Positions 25,719 through 37,507 of a stretch of DNA of 64,000 nt are shown here, one piece after another. Source of the stretch: Patellaria atrata CBS 101060 (Eukaryota > Ascomycota > Dothideomycetes > Patellariales > Patellariaceae); NCBI GenBank assembly GCA_010093705.1, contig MU006093.1, positions 765,301-829,300 of the forward strand. The letters are read 5' to 3'. The position numbers and the translations under genes are program-made. Position 1 is the stretch's first letter; each line of letters starts with the position of its first letter. The notes under the pieces are model-generated. The model saw only the letters and a program-made list of their open reading frames with translations, ran no database searches and was not told the DNA's origin.

Positions 25719-26806
25719 CTAAACAACCTCTGGGGGTGGTGAAGGCCGAGTCGGTGGTCTTATATAAGGCCAGCCCTCTGGTTCGCCAGGTTTTCCCGCT
25801 ACTTCACTATCACGGGCCTTTAGAGGAGTGTAGCAACTCCCTCCTGCCGGTATGCCGTGATTCTTGCAATCAACGGACCCAGATAGACCACGTTTGACGG
25901 CTCCTGGAGGCGTAGGATAAGCCGGGTTTGGCGCCCCGGGAATATACACAGGAGTTGGCGGCCTGGGAGGTCGAGAAAGCACTTGCGGTTCACGCTTGTT
26001 GAGAGGTGGATTCGGTTCTTTAATCTCCTCTAGTTTCTTTTTCTTCATTTCAGCCAGAGTGTGGCGTTGGTACTCAGTTAACCCCCCGAACTGTTCAACG
26101 TCAGTTGCAATGTCGACGGACCTCTTAGGACGGCTGTGTACACTCACCCTGTTATCGATATAAGGGAAATTTATACCTGGGCTGAAAATTCCGTAGTTCA
26201 AGGGAGCAGCGAGACTGCGAAATTTATGTGTTAGCTTCAGAGTCATCGACAAGACTGTACGCATCCACTGCTTGAGTAACAATAAGGATATTTCGATAAC
26301 AGGGAAACTTGGTCGAGGCTTCGGTGGTATCAGGAACAGCGATCTTGTCGGAGGCCCAGCTACGCGCTTGCACGACCCTAAATGTGCTACAGAGATGGTA
26401 CACCGAGCGTTGCGTCTCGTGTATGCTGCTGTACGTCGTGTACTGCAGCGGAGGAAATCTGGTGTCGCTTCGCGTTCCCAGAATCGAAATTTCAGTACCG
26501 TATAGTGCTGCTGCAGCGCCTCGTCTCTTTTATTTGGATACAGAAATACCCCGATATACGAACAAACGATACGGAGTACCTTTGCCGCACTGGTACAGCA
26601 GCCTGTCACCTGTTCACCAAGCACCAGACTGATATGGGCTTGCACTGCAGACCGGGGCCAAAGTGTATTGTGAAAGCAGATACACAATCCGGAACGACAG
26701 CATATGAAAGCGTAGACGACCAAGAAGGAAAAGAAAAGTACACTCACGTGCTCCAAACGCCCCAAAGGGCCACGATGAGCATAATGCTCAATCCGCTAAT
26801 TCTCAT
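25719..26806 (-). CDS. Small secreted proline-rich protein, candidate Kex2-processed peptide precursor
   Basis: Two exons, 26806-26748 and 26214-25719, sum to 555 nt (184 residues). The donor (CAC/GTGAGTG) and the acceptor (TTTCGCAG after a GCTAACA branch site) are good, but the 533-nt intron is unusually long. Joined, the N-terminus is a classic signal peptide, 'MRISGLSIMLIVALWGVWST' followed by 'LAAP'. The mature part has three Lys-Arg sites ('RPKRS', 'NKREP', 'AVKRG'), a KKKK run, proline-rich stretches ('RPPRPPTPVYIPG', 'RPPTRPSPPPEVV') and just two cysteines ('DCKNHGIPAGGSCY'), able to form one small disulphide loop in the last segment. Kex2 cuts after KR in the Golgi, so the product could be released as several peptides. 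I know no family match. An alternative model in which the frame continues through part of the intron lacks the signal peptide. Confidence 0.6.
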
Positions 26807-27439
26807 TTTGTTAGTACTGTTGATTGAATATCGCGAGCGAGAGAAAGGAAGACTAAAGTAATCTGCAGGGACAGCTCGCAATACTTATAGGTGCTCTAGT
26901 CAACGTTGATCCGACTTTCTCGCGTTGTTGTTATTACCGACACGATTCGTGGTTCGGCTTCGTCATGGATTCACTAGTACCGGTCTACTAATCGACGGAA
27001 GGCCGTTTTGCCAACATTCATTTGTGCATATGAGATTTCGTGGGGCGTGGCGATACTTTGTACGGTAAAATCATATTCACTAAGATGGTGGACTGCTATC
27101 ATATATGTTATGGAGTGGTGGACTACAATCCATAATGGGAACTACGTGGTCTCGTTCCTGGATATCGCACGCGTCGAACTCGTGTTACCACCATCGTACC
27201 TGAGATCGCGGCATAACATTGATATCAGCTTCTGCACCTCGTCGGACTCTCAAACCAGTAAAAGTAGGATGCCCGCGTATCACATGCGCCAAACCTGCTA
27301 CCGTGGTGCGCGAGCTCTCAGCAAACCATTTAACTCCTCATCAGACACCACGATCAGACCCTCAAAACACCAATTACTAAACGCCAGAGACTCCTCCGCC
27401 AATCTCATACCTCTACTCCATTTTCACTACGGCTTTTGT
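26807..27439. promoter_or_regulatory. Intergenic region, promoter of the secreted protein gene and 3' flank of RCE1
   Basis: The two flanking genes are both on the minus strand, so the left part (right of 26,806) should hold the promoter of the secreted protein gene. A short imperfect duplication with 'GGTGGACT' cores lies at about 27,084-27,125. No gene is supported. Confidence 0.35.
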
Positions 27440-28746
27440 CTAGAAATAAGCCAAAGCATTTGTACTCTCCGTCAACGGCCACAGCGCAAACCAGAATCCC
27501 CAAGCTCCCGCCACGAGCAATGCATAATACGTCATAGTCCAGCCCACGCCCAAGCCCTCATCTTCGATCCTCTCCCTCCCACTCCTTCTATCATCCCTCT
27601 TCCCTTCTCCCCTCACGTCCGGCGGTCCTAACGGTACACCCGCTTCCACGCCTACGCGCCCCCACATCCTAGGCAGACCCATCCAGTTACAGAAAGTGTG
27701 CGCGAGGATACAGGGCCAGAGGCTACCGGTGCGGATGAACAGGAAGGCGGCGAAGACACCGAAGAGGGAGGTGTAGGCGAACTGGAAGAGAGAGCGGGCG
27801 AGGGCTTTCAAAGCGGGCGTGTGCGGGTGCGTCAGGCGAAACTCGTAGAAGTGGTGGATGTGGGCGATGCCGAAGTAGAGCGGGGTCAGGAGGGTGGTGC
27901 GCAAGGGGGAGTGGTGGGAGAGTAGGTGGAGTGGGATGAGGAGGGAGCGGAAGAGGAGTTCTTCCGTTATGGGACCCTGTGATTTAAGGGTAAGTAGGGT
28001 GTATTTAAAATTGGACTATTTGGGGAAAGGAGAGGACACGTACGGCGACGAAGTTTCGCCAGCCGATCCATGCGCCCAGCACTTCGGATATGTAATGGCC
28101 CTTGAGCCAGTGTCGCCATTCGCCTTCCGCGATACCACGTTCGAAGAGCGGGCCGATGAAGAGGATGGAGACGAGTAAGAGTGCCTTTCCGATTTCGAGC
28201 GGGGCGATGGGCCACCAGCCCAGCAGCTTCAGGGCATCGAGCGGCTCTGCGTGGCCGTGTTGGATGATGACGTAGAGGGTTAGTATGGAAGTCAGTATGC
28301 AGGAGGTCCAGACGGCGCGTATTCGTGCGCGTATGACAGAGGGAGCATCGCGATGGAGTTGCGGCGAGGGTCGGGTCGCTTTGGAGAGGTAGAAGGGGAG
28401 GACGTAGATGATCGTGAAGAGGATCTGGTAGAGATGAGCGAGCGTTGAGGGAGATAAAGATGTTTTGCTATAGATCAGATGAATATATTATGACCCTTTA
28501 ATTACCAACTACTTTTCTAGAATGAATGTGAGGGGAGGGGAGGGGTAACCGGGTAACTTAGAGCATGGTGGTGTGGGAGGGACGTTCAACTCACCGATAG
28601 GACGGCAGCCAACCGGGGTGCAATTGCGGGTTCATGTTTAGCTGGTAAACGTGTTGATCAGTGAGAAGGTCCTCATGAATGTAAGAGAAGCATGCAGGGA
28701 GACATTTGGGAGGGTATTGGTGCAAAGCGGTTGCGAAGCGTTTCAT
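27440..28746 (-). CDS. RCE1: CAAX prenyl protease 2 (Rce1 type)
   Basis: Three exons (28746-28595, 28467-28044, 27976-27440) give 370 residues in phase. The protein is multi-pass; the first membrane span is 'ILFTIIYVLPFYLS'. The family block 'RPSPQLHRDAPSVIRARIR' is followed by the catalytic motifs of the ABI/CPBP family: 'ITEELLFRSLLIP' (paired glutamates), 'YFGIAHIHHFYEFR' (histidines) and 'LAHTFCNWMGLPR'. Rce1 sits in the endoplasmic reticulum membrane and removes the last three residues of prenylated CAAX proteins such as Ras and a-type mating pheromone. The start is not certain: the ATG at 28746 fits the frame, but a second minus-strand ATG near 28,847 opens a short frame ('MAPIDLLHRLKSLKSLYSKE') that resembles the usual Rce1 N-terminus and could be an alternative first exon. 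The body of the gene is GC-rich. Confidence 0.88.
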
Positions 28747-30039
28747 GTCGCAAACCCCCTCAACCAGTGAAATAGCGACGTACGGGACTCTTTGGAATAG
28801 AGGCTCTTCAGAGACTTGAGCCGGTGGAGCAGGTCGATAGGCGCCATATTGACGATCGGTAACGGGAGGGAAATGGTTTTATCAAGGGTATGGGAGGATA
28901 TATTATTTATGGGAAACGCGTTTTTTGTCCTCCTCCCTCTGCTTTTCGTTGTGAATTCTACAATCTTCGTCACGTCACGTCCTTGTTGCGAGCAAGGCGA
29001 CCCTTCTCTCTCCCGGAGCCGCACTACTTGATCCCTTACACGAGGCTTAGGCTGCCGTTCCGACCAGGGCGCCAAAAACGGGGATCAGGCCGATCGAAAA
29101 AACCCGAAAAGAAAAATAAAAAATATCCGAGAGCCGAAGAGACGGTTAGAGCTAGTTGCCGGATTCAAAAAGACCAGGCCAAGTTTGGTTAGAAGCTGGA
29201 GTTTTTATTCTTAGGATATCCTCGGAGAAAGAAAAGGGCCGAGGAACGAACCATCGAAGGAGGAAAGACGAACCCCTGGACCCCTCGACCCCTGAAGGCT
29301 TGCTTGACAGCTGGCACATCTTGGCGTGCCACACGATCTCGTGCTACGCTAGAAAGAGAAACCCATCTGACTGGTCAATTCCCCGAATTTCTCATTTACA
29401 CCTCGACGCGACTCAACGCGTTCAGATTCATTTTCGCCATCGACAGAGCGGACCGTTACGACTTATCGATTGTAGATATACGTACGATAACGATTTTAGG
29501 GGGAACTTCTCCTCTGCGGGACTGAACTGTTCATTCCATTTTTACTTTATTTTTCGAAGCTTAGACCTGTTCGAACCGTCAGAAAAGAAACTTGTTCTTC
29601 AACACTTTTTGCGACATCTTTTGTCTCCAGAATAATTCTTCAAGATTCGGTTATTGATTGGACGAAGAGCTGCGACAACTCTCGGGTACCTGGGGTTAAG
29701 CTGCAGCGCACTGACGTCTCGACGACCATTCGGAAATCTTGTGCATACCGCCATATGGCCTCCTGAGTTTTAACCTCCACACCTCCGCCCAACCTCTTTT
29801 TTTCGAAAGAACATATTCCTCATCTTATGACCTTACTGTCAATTTGTCACTCTTTTGACTTATCATGTTGTACTAATTCTTCCTGTCGCTCATTAAGACT
29901 CAGACCATTTTTTGGACCGCTCTTTCCTGTCTCTCTTTGACTAGATATTTCTCTCTTTTTTTTTTAATGTCTTTTACGATTTCTCCTTCCCTTTTTACCT
30001 TATATTACCTCGATTTATATTTCCTACAAGTTCAACAAC
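28747..30039. promoter_or_regulatory. Divergent promoter region of RCE1 and the serine-rich membrane protein
   Basis: The flanking genes are transcribed away from each other. The right part (about 29,800-30,039) is strongly pyrimidine-rich with a T run at about 29,957-29,966, a common layout for a fungal 5' leader. An RCE1 upstream frame lies near 28,780-28,850. No further gene can be supported. Confidence 0.4.
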
Positions 30040-32239
30040 ATGTCTTCGACCCCGCCAATCCATTTTACACCGCGTTCACAATCACCAAAGCGCTCGCCGA
30101 AACCCTCTCCGATACGGAGGCCTTTGCACGAACGGTCACCCTCTCAGTCCAATGAGCGACTTGGTCCGACGATACGCATAGTTCAGGACGAGGACGCTGA
30201 GATATACTCAAAGAATCCGTTTCCGAGTCATCCGTCGCATATACTGAGTCCGCATAAGAATGGCCCGTTCGTGTTCGAGGACAGGGGTCTCAGCGTTTCA
30301 GATCCGCCAACCACCAGCAATGCCTTGTCAAAGGCTGAACCCAGCGAAAACCTGATACCGAAACCATTACAGTTACGCAAGGTCAATCGAGCATCGACCT
30401 CGACCACCACATCGGATCCCGAAACGCTGACGAATTATGGCTCACCGTTTTCTCCCTCCTCCAGCCGCTTTTCACATGGGACAAGTCCCCCGTCCTCCCC
30501 CCCTCCACTTCCAGATGATCGGATAGGTGGATTAGGTTTACATGATGATGTCTACAGTGGCAAGAGACCTACGATAAGAGCTATTATACCGTCTAGTTCT
30601 ACGTTTGGAGGGGACACTCTGATTTCATCAAAACGGTCAACACTCGATAACCAGCCAAATTTAATAAAGAAGATATCTGAAGCATCTCTTGCATCATCAG
30701 CTTCTTCGGACACCTTTAGTTTGCGTAAACATGATGACCGGAGGAACTCGTCAAATATCAGCGTAATCACCTCCCCTCGAAACTCCAATCGTCATTCCAC
30801 ACCAGAATCTCGCCGTACCTCGAAGCAGGCTTCTTCCGCATCTCGGGCTGCGCCCAAACCTGTTCTTAAGAAATCGGAAGAGTCTTTTTCTACAGCTAGT
30901 ACAACACCTAATTGGACGATTGATCGTCCCAGATCTGCTTCCAGCCCGACAACTCCTTCACATGCAGTCCAAACCTCTGTCACTAGCGGGGCTAAGATCC
31001 AATATCCGGTCATCAGACAGCCCTCTGCGAGTGGCTCGTGGGCAGAAACATCGAGTACAACCCTAAAGAAACGATCACCCCGGATGAATGAGCCGCCGGA
31101 TCGAGCGCTACAGCGGAATTCCAAACTTTCGACTATCCCATCTGAATCTGAGCCTCGGAGTTCGCAGTCAATAGCTGAACCGTCACATAGTTCGAATAAT
31201 AGGAGAAGACAGACAATTGCTAGTATAGCTTCTTCGAATGAGGTAACTCTACCCAGCTCTCCTAGCGAAACTTCGATACCTGTGCCGCAACCTCTCTTTT
31301 CGCCACGGCAGGAATATCTTTCAGAACCTGGTCGGGATTCAGATGAGCGCGATGATATCGTTTCGGAATTGCGGTCTCCTCCACCGCTACGTCAGCAAAG
31401 ATCTGGATATCTCAGTCAATACTCGGCCGATTCACGACCGAGCTCCCAGAATTCCCAACGCTCCGCCTATACCACTTTCCTGTCGCAAACCCTACCAGAT
31501 TGGGCTCGGACGTACTATCAAAAAGGCGATAGAAATTCGCTTGGTGCTCCAGACTCGTCAACTGAGTCATCGGATAGTCGAGTCAATACAGCACAAAGCG
31601 GACCATCCATATCCCCTTCCGAAGCTAACTTTCCCCTGAGTATCTTTCGGCCGCGAAACAGACCCCACGCTGGACATGCTCTAAGTTCAAATCCGGTCGG
31701 ATCTCTTCGTAACTCCATGATCATTTCTGAAGCTCCATTAGACGACGAATCATACGTAATAGCTCCTCCGATACGGCACATCTCTGAATCATTCACCCCC
31801 AGACTACAGCGGGATAGACGGAGCACAGCAGTATTGAGCGCGTGGCGAGCGCCAAGTTTCGACGAATCGTTTACATCCCTCTTCTTCAGCCGTGGAAATC
31901 GCCAGATTCTGTTATTCTGCATAGGCTTCGTGTTTCCTCCCGCTTGGTGGATAGCCAGTTTCATGCCGCTACCGGCAAACCCAGGGTTGGATCTGTCGAA
32001 AGAAGCGACCGCCAGCCAGTTGGATATCGAGAGGGCCATGGCGAGAGAGTTGGGTCCGCTGGATGAGAGACGGTATCTCAAGGCATTGTGGTGGCGGAAT
32101 TTAAATCGAATCATGAGCTTTGTTGGTGCGGCGCTCGTTGCTGCAGTGGTGAGTTTTGAGTTTACGAGGATTGTTTGATAGGATGGTGAAGCTGATGATT
32201 GTGCAGATTACCCTTGCTATCATTGCGTCGCGGATGTGA
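30040..32239 (+). CDS. Serine-rich protein with two C-terminal membrane segments
   Basis: Two exons, 30040-32148 and 32207-32239, give 713 residues; the 58-nt intron has GTGAGT and GTGCAG. Without splicing the frame would run to a stop at 32,178 and spoil the last hydrophobic segment. About 560 residues of Ser/Pro/Arg-rich, probably disordered sequence come first, with many S/T-P sites that suit phosphorylation. A conserved-looking C-terminus follows: 'RGNRQILLFCIGFVFPPAWW', 'DERRYLKALWWRNLNR' and a final span 'MSFVGAALVAAVITLAIIAS'. This is a fungal family usually labelled 'serine-rich protein'; I do not know its function. The layout (long cytosolic tail, two spans, short end) suggests anchoring in an internal membrane with the long region in the cytosol. 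Confidence 0.75.
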
Positions 32240-33258
32240 TACCCCTCGTTCGACTTTTTGCATGGATTTATTGAACCTTTTTTGAGAGATCCCGCTCTCA
32301 CACTATCAATATCATTCCCATATTTCTCTACCCCCCACACCATCTTACTCAACGTATTTCTTATCTTAAACCCCCCCGCACCCCCCCGGATCTTACGACA
32401 TCTAAAAATCATCTACACTATTTACAACTTCCATATGTCTAATGTCTTTATGCTGCATGTCCACGTCTTTTTGATGGATAGATGCTTTTTCTTATGTACC
32501 TTGCACACCTTTGTAGTTGCTGTACACCTCATTCATCACTCATCAATTACTACCGACCTATACGATCTGTTACTATGATTCTCATCACGACCACCATATC
32601 TGATGTATCACTTACTCCGACCCATCACCCTCTCTCACGGTTCAAAGACCGTATATCATCATCTTATCTTATGCTATGAACACCACCTTAACCCCTCCCT
32701 TTCCCGTGTTCAGTTCTGTAAATCAGCGTTCCAGCGAACTTGCATTTTGCAGCGCCCCCTCATCCTTATCATCTGTTCTCCATAATCTGTACGAAAACCT
32801 CAAATTGGCAGCGGGGCGGTGGAGATGAGGCTATCGATCCGAAGAGGTCATTTTATGCACTGTAGTATTTGTAATGGCATTTATGATTCTTGTTTCTTTG
32901 ACCCCTTGAGAAAGGGGAATTGTATGTAGAGAATCGAAAACTTTTATCTATGCCTAATTAAGGCTAGATTGATATATTCGAGTCTTGCTCGCGGATTGTT
33001 ATATGTGGTGCGTGAGGATGCTATATAACGTCTCCGGCAATTGGACGAGACGGGGGGGAATCGAAAGTCTACTTCCACTGTCTGGGAGGGTTTATGTCGT
33101 AGGGCTAGTGCTGAGAGTGTCTGTTATGATCATTGCTACGTTCGATGATGTTTGGAGGGAGGTTCTGGATTCGGTTAGTGCGGTTTGTCTGTTATAAGTC
33201 CCCTGACGTTCGACGATGTTTTAAGATCCGGATATGTATTCGGATAGTATGGGGTTGG

Positions 33259-33281
33259 TCTCTCTCTCTCTCTCTCTCTCT
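33259..33281. repeat. (TC)n microsatellite
   Basis: Eleven or so uninterrupted TC dinucleotides follow 'GGGGTTGG'. This is ordinary simple sequence, likely variable in length between strains. Confidence 0.9.
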
Positions 33282-33382
33282 TGTCAATCTCTTACTGTTC
33301 GGTGAGGTTTGAGACAGATTGTGTGATCTGCTTCGTTACTTGTTAGGCTGATTTCATATGGTCAAGGGGACTTTTTCGCGTG

Positions 33383-33570
33383 GTTGATGAACTTCTCACG
33401 GTGATGAACTTCCTTTGATTGATGAATTTCTCTGGTCGGTGAACTTCCCTTAATCCATAAAATTCCTTCTGACGATGATCTTTCCTCGGTCAACGACCTT
33501 TCTCTTAATAAACTTCCTTTAGTTGATTAACTTCCCCTAGTCGACGAACTTTCCCAATGAACTTCTTCCC
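33383..33570. repeat. Degenerate tandem array, unit about 20 bp ('GATGAACTTCCTTT')
   Basis: About nine diverged copies of a unit resembling GATGAACTTCCTTT-GATT follow one another, with forms such as GGTGAACTTCCCTTA, GATTAACTTCCCCTA and GACGAACTTTCCCA. Spacing is irregular. All copies point the same way. The array ends where the palindrome begins. Confidence 0.7.
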
Positions 33571-33572
33571 TA

Positions 33573-33695
33573 CCAAGACTTTCAACGAATATTGTGCCTC
33601 TATTACCCAATCCGGTAATACCATAATATCATGATATTGATGGTAGAGCTAACCGGATGAAGTAATAAGAGAGGTAATATTCGTTGAACGTCTGG
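33573..33695. repeat. Imperfect palindrome of about 120 bp
   Basis: The centre is a perfect 14-bp palindrome, AATATCATGATATT (33625-33638). Outward, TCCGGTAATACCAT pairs with ATGGTAGAGCTAACCGGA, then GCCTCTATTAC with GTAATAAGAGAGG, then TTCAACGAATATT with AATATTCGTTGAA, and CCAAGAC with GTCTGG, with small gaps. An RNA or single strand would fold into one long hairpin. It looks like a miniature inverted-repeat element or a remnant of one; target duplications are not obvious. Confidence 0.7.
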
Positions 33696-33779
33696 CCAAC
33701 TTGGTCTAACAAGTTGAGCTTGCCTCAACTCTCCCATGTCGGACCAGTTGCGTTCTTAGGACAGAGAGTTGGCCTTATT

Positions 33780-33912
33780 AGATAGTGGACTTCTTGAGAT
33801 GGTGAACTTCTAACGATGGTGAATTTCTTACGATGGTGAACTTCTTACGGTAGTGAACTCGTCAGTTGTTAAACTCACCAGTTAGTAAAGTCATCAGTTG
33901 GTAAACTCATCA
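33780..33912. repeat. Second degenerate tandem array ('GATGGTGAACTTCTTAC' then 'CAGTTGGTAAACTCAT')
   Basis: Four to five copies of a unit like GATGGTGAACTTCTTAC are followed by four copies of CAGTTGGTAAACTCAT with small differences. The first unit is related to the unit of the array at 33,383-33,570, so the palindrome sits between two related arrays in the same orientation. Confidence 0.65.
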
Positions 33913-35163
33913 GACCAAGCCAATATCAAGGAACAAGGAAAAAGACTAAGAACAAGGATAACTAAGTTACCCAAATAGGAAATAACCCCACGCACGGACG
34001 ACAACCCTCCACCATTTTTATAGACACTTCACTTGGCGACGCGTTCGATCCCACTGCTTGTTAAGGTAACACGCCCAATACAGTATCGTACAGACGCTGC
34101 TTGCAGAGAGACGGGAGATGCAACCGTAATATAACGCGCGGAGACACTTATTAGTATCGGAAATAAAGTACTGTGAATCATAGAGCTCGGTCGATGTGTT
34201 TACCTAAGTTTTCCCTTTCATCATTGGTGTTTTCGACGAGGAGCTTGGACGTGTGTTCGGAAGAGAATTGAAGAGTTCCTGCAGCACGGTGCTAGAAAAT
34301 ATCGTTATAGCCAGACTTTGACAGGCAAGACGTTCGACGAAAATCGGACGGGCATTGCCCTCTCGGGTAAGGCTTCTTCATCCGTCCAACGTCCCGACGA
34401 CACCTCGTGTTGAGAATTGTACGACGTTTGATTTTTATTTTTTTGGAATTGAAGAGGCGTCACGATACCTTCCTAAAGATCTAGGTAAGAGATAGAAGGA
34501 CCCTGGTTATTCGCTGGGGCTGATTTACAGAAGTCAAGGAGTGCAGAACTACCCAGACGGAAGACGGGATCCATTGACGACGAGTTAATATACACATAAT
34601 TTGAGGCTTCCTAAGCTATTATGGATGAGATTTTACTCCCTCCAGTACTGTCAATTACTGGAATGGGTTAGGTGAACTCTTTCTGCAGTACGAAGTTAGT
34701 ACACCACATGTCGCACCAGGAGGCAACATTTACAACAACTTTTTATTACGCCAACTCGAGGTTAGCTACCCAACTAACTATATGGGTACAAATCTTTTTC
34801 CGCCAATCTGAAAATGAGAGTGCAAAGGAACAGAGTTGCAGTCAAAGTCAAACCCATCGATGGAAAAACAAGTGAGCAGCTACGCACACGGGCTGCTTTA
34901 CTTAGATGATAGAAGGCCTTCAAGCTGTCAACAACATACGTGTGAATAAGGGAAATTAAGTGTTCTGAAAACAGGCACAAAGCCAAAGGTAATTATGCCA
35001 ATCTGACAGCATGAAACATAAAGATCCTTGGGGTCTTTTCTTCTTTTTTCTGGTTTGGGGTCTTTTCCTTGCGGGTGTTTTACAGAAATGCTGCATATCG
35101 AAACTGGGAATTGATGAGATTGATGTACCAAGGCACAGAAGCAGATAAAGTTGATGATCGCTT

Positions 35164-37507
35164 TCAGCGGTGGTTGACTCCGTAATGAGCTCCATAAGAG
35201 CTTCCGCGGTTTGATCCGGTGCTGTTGTAGCGGTTAAGCTGCATACCACCTGGTGGTCCTGGTCGAGTTGAAACTGCAGGATTGCAGCACAGCATAGCCA
35301 CGCGAGAGCCGTACTTGGATCCTCGAAGAGATACCATATGCTTCCTACCATGTGTAAGCTAAAAGCCGGAAAAGTGACTAATGAACACCTTACCTGACGT
35401 GTCCAGCGACTAAGTCACGGTGGTGTGGGCTTGCGTGAATCAAGATGTATTGAATGAGATAGTTGCCGAATTGGTCCCCGGCAATGTCGATGAGAGGCAT
35501 ACGGGGGCGATCAGAGCGTCCCTCGCAAACCTTTTCGAGATATTTGTCCAAGAAATCATTACCACCGATCTTTAGACATTTCTCAATCACCTTGGACGCG
35601 TATTGATCCATACTGTACTCGGTAGCAAAGCGTAGGATATGTTCAGTCGCGCGGCTACGGTCTGCTGGAGCGCCATGCTCACAGATGTGTTGAATGCACC
35701 AATTGCCGAATTGACCATGAGCGATGACATCGATACTAGCTAGCACTTCATTGATGCAGGCACGCTTAAAACAGTAAGGATAGGAAGCACTTAGCATGGA
35801 CGAAGATCACGTACCTTATCATCTTCAAGACAGTTTTCGAAAATGTTTTGAACAACCAAACTACCGGTCTCTCCAAGAGCAACTTCATGCCACATTCCAC
35901 GTAACGCTTCATTCACATACTTCATTATTTGCGGTGGCGAATCGGTCCAACGAAGTTCAAATAATTTCTGCCAGACATGACAAGCATAGCGATGAATTAC
36001 AGTCTCTGGGATGCGCCTAAGGAGCTCATGGACCATGACTGCTTTGTACTCCTCGGGAACAGAGTCCAGGGCCTTCTGAACAACATGGCAACCGAACGCA
36101 TCCATGCTGAGATTCAACGTGTTACCCCGAATGATGTTTGCTATAGCAACGATTTGCTCTGGGGTGCCATGTTCGAAACATCTTTGGACAAGGAAGTTCC
36201 CAAAACGATTGATCATTAAGGGATAAGCTTGCGCGACAATCGCTTCGACGATTTCATACTTCTGCTCAGGTGATCCAACCTTCAATTTCTGTTGTAGGAA
36301 GATAGATGCTTGTTGATCGTTACTGCAAACAATCTTATCCACGATATGCTTCCAATTAGCAGTAACATTGCGCTCAAGACGTTTGTAGTTGTCAGTTTCC
36401 AGAGGGCCCATCTGAGTAGACCGAGGGCCTGGTGGTCCATTCCAAGGATTGTTGGAAATGTCAAATTCAACTGCTTCAGGTGACAGACGTGTGCGGATTG
36501 GCATAGGTTGATATTGTGGAGGCATCTGGTAATGGCCCATTTGACCAGGAACCGACCCCGATGTTGGCCCGCCGACATCTGACAAATGTGGACTCATCGC
36601 ACCCGACATACCCCAAGCATTGTTTGCCCTTGGATCAATTGCAGAACCAGGTCTAGTTGGGGGATGGAAGCCACGGAAGGATTGGTCGGTGTTGAAATGA
36701 GTTGGTTGGCTGAGATATTGGAGACCATTGCGGAAGCTGTCGCCGCGAAAGTGTTGAACGGGCGTTGTACGTGGTTGTTGAAAGGTCGGAATATTGTATT
36801 GATTGTTTCGAGGAACCTCGTTCCATCCATTGTTTGGGAAAGATGGATATGGATCAACATTGGAACTCCAAATGGCCTTCTCCACATTTGATACACTAGC
36901 CCGAATGTCGTCGTCCATGTCTGCTTCTGAAGGAGTCTCGATTGAATGTAGAGTATGCTTTGTAATGCGCGAGACGTGGAGTTCTTGGTCCATGCGTGCA
37001 ATTGTCTCTTTAGCTGCCTCCAATTCCTTTCGGAGTTGCAGAAGTTCTGCAGCATTCTGGATATCCCCGCGTTGTGTATCCGGAGTCGTCATATACTTGC
37101 CACTATCACCGGATGATGCTGTATTGGGGGAACTGTCGGCGGTCGCAAGGGTTTCCTTCTGCCTTTGAAGCTTGACTTGTTGTTCGGATAGTCTAGCAAG
37201 GAGCTGATCCATAGGAGAAATACTGTGAATATTCTTCACGTTGGAATTTTCGACCTTTGGCTTCTAAAATGATCAGTGGAATCTTGAAGCAATTCGGCTA
37301 TACCTACCTTGAAATGTTGATTAGCAAGTTTAGACGTGGTAAGAGGTACTGATTGATCGTTTTGAGCAAAAGATTGGCTCTGACGCTTTACTCCCTGGAC
37401 GGATTGGATGATTAGCATTGCCGTATGAGGAAATGATTTGGAGTGATCCTTACTGTAGGAGATGCGTGGTCACGGTCTTGATGAACCGAGAACGAATTGT
37501 CTGTCAT
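35164..37507 (-). CDS. Pumilio/PUF-family RNA-binding protein
   Basis: Five exons (37507-37454, 37394-37308, 37263-35815, 35764-35394, 35344-35164) give 713 residues; the first two introns were placed so that 'MTDNSFSVHQDRDHASPT' joins 'GVKRQSQSFAQNDQ' and 'KPKVENSNVKNIHS' without a phase break. The N-terminal ~330 residues are low-complexity with a short coiled coil ('QLRKELEAAKETIARMDQEL', about 120-140). The C-terminal half has PUF repeats, seen as 'YPLMINRFGNFLVQRCFEHG', 'LSMDAFGCHVVQKAL', 'ALGETGSLVVQNIFENC', 'AHGQFGNWCIQHICEHG', 'MDQYASKVIEKCLK', 'AGDQFGNYLIQYIL' and 'LRGSKYGSRVAM'. Such proteins bind 3' UTR motifs and recruit deadenylases, repressing or destabilising mRNAs. The exact PUF subtype is not clear; one repeat ('HRYACHVWQKLFELRW') is irregular. 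Confidence 0.9.

Larger units (their letters stand above)
32240..35163. other. 2.9 kb intergenic region with repeats, between convergent genes
   Basis: No gene is supported. The region contains a (TC)n microsatellite (33,259-33,281), two degenerate tandem arrays and an imperfect palindrome, listed separately. The rest, 34,000-35,160, has no recognisable coding sequence on either strand. Its position between two 3' ends makes promoters unlikely unless a non-coding RNA is made. Confidence 0.45.

Noticed and set aside
26272-26632. Plus-strand frames within the long intron of the secreted protein gene
   Set aside because: They overlap each other in different frames, are cysteine/arginine-rich without a domain, and have no fitting start context or splicing.
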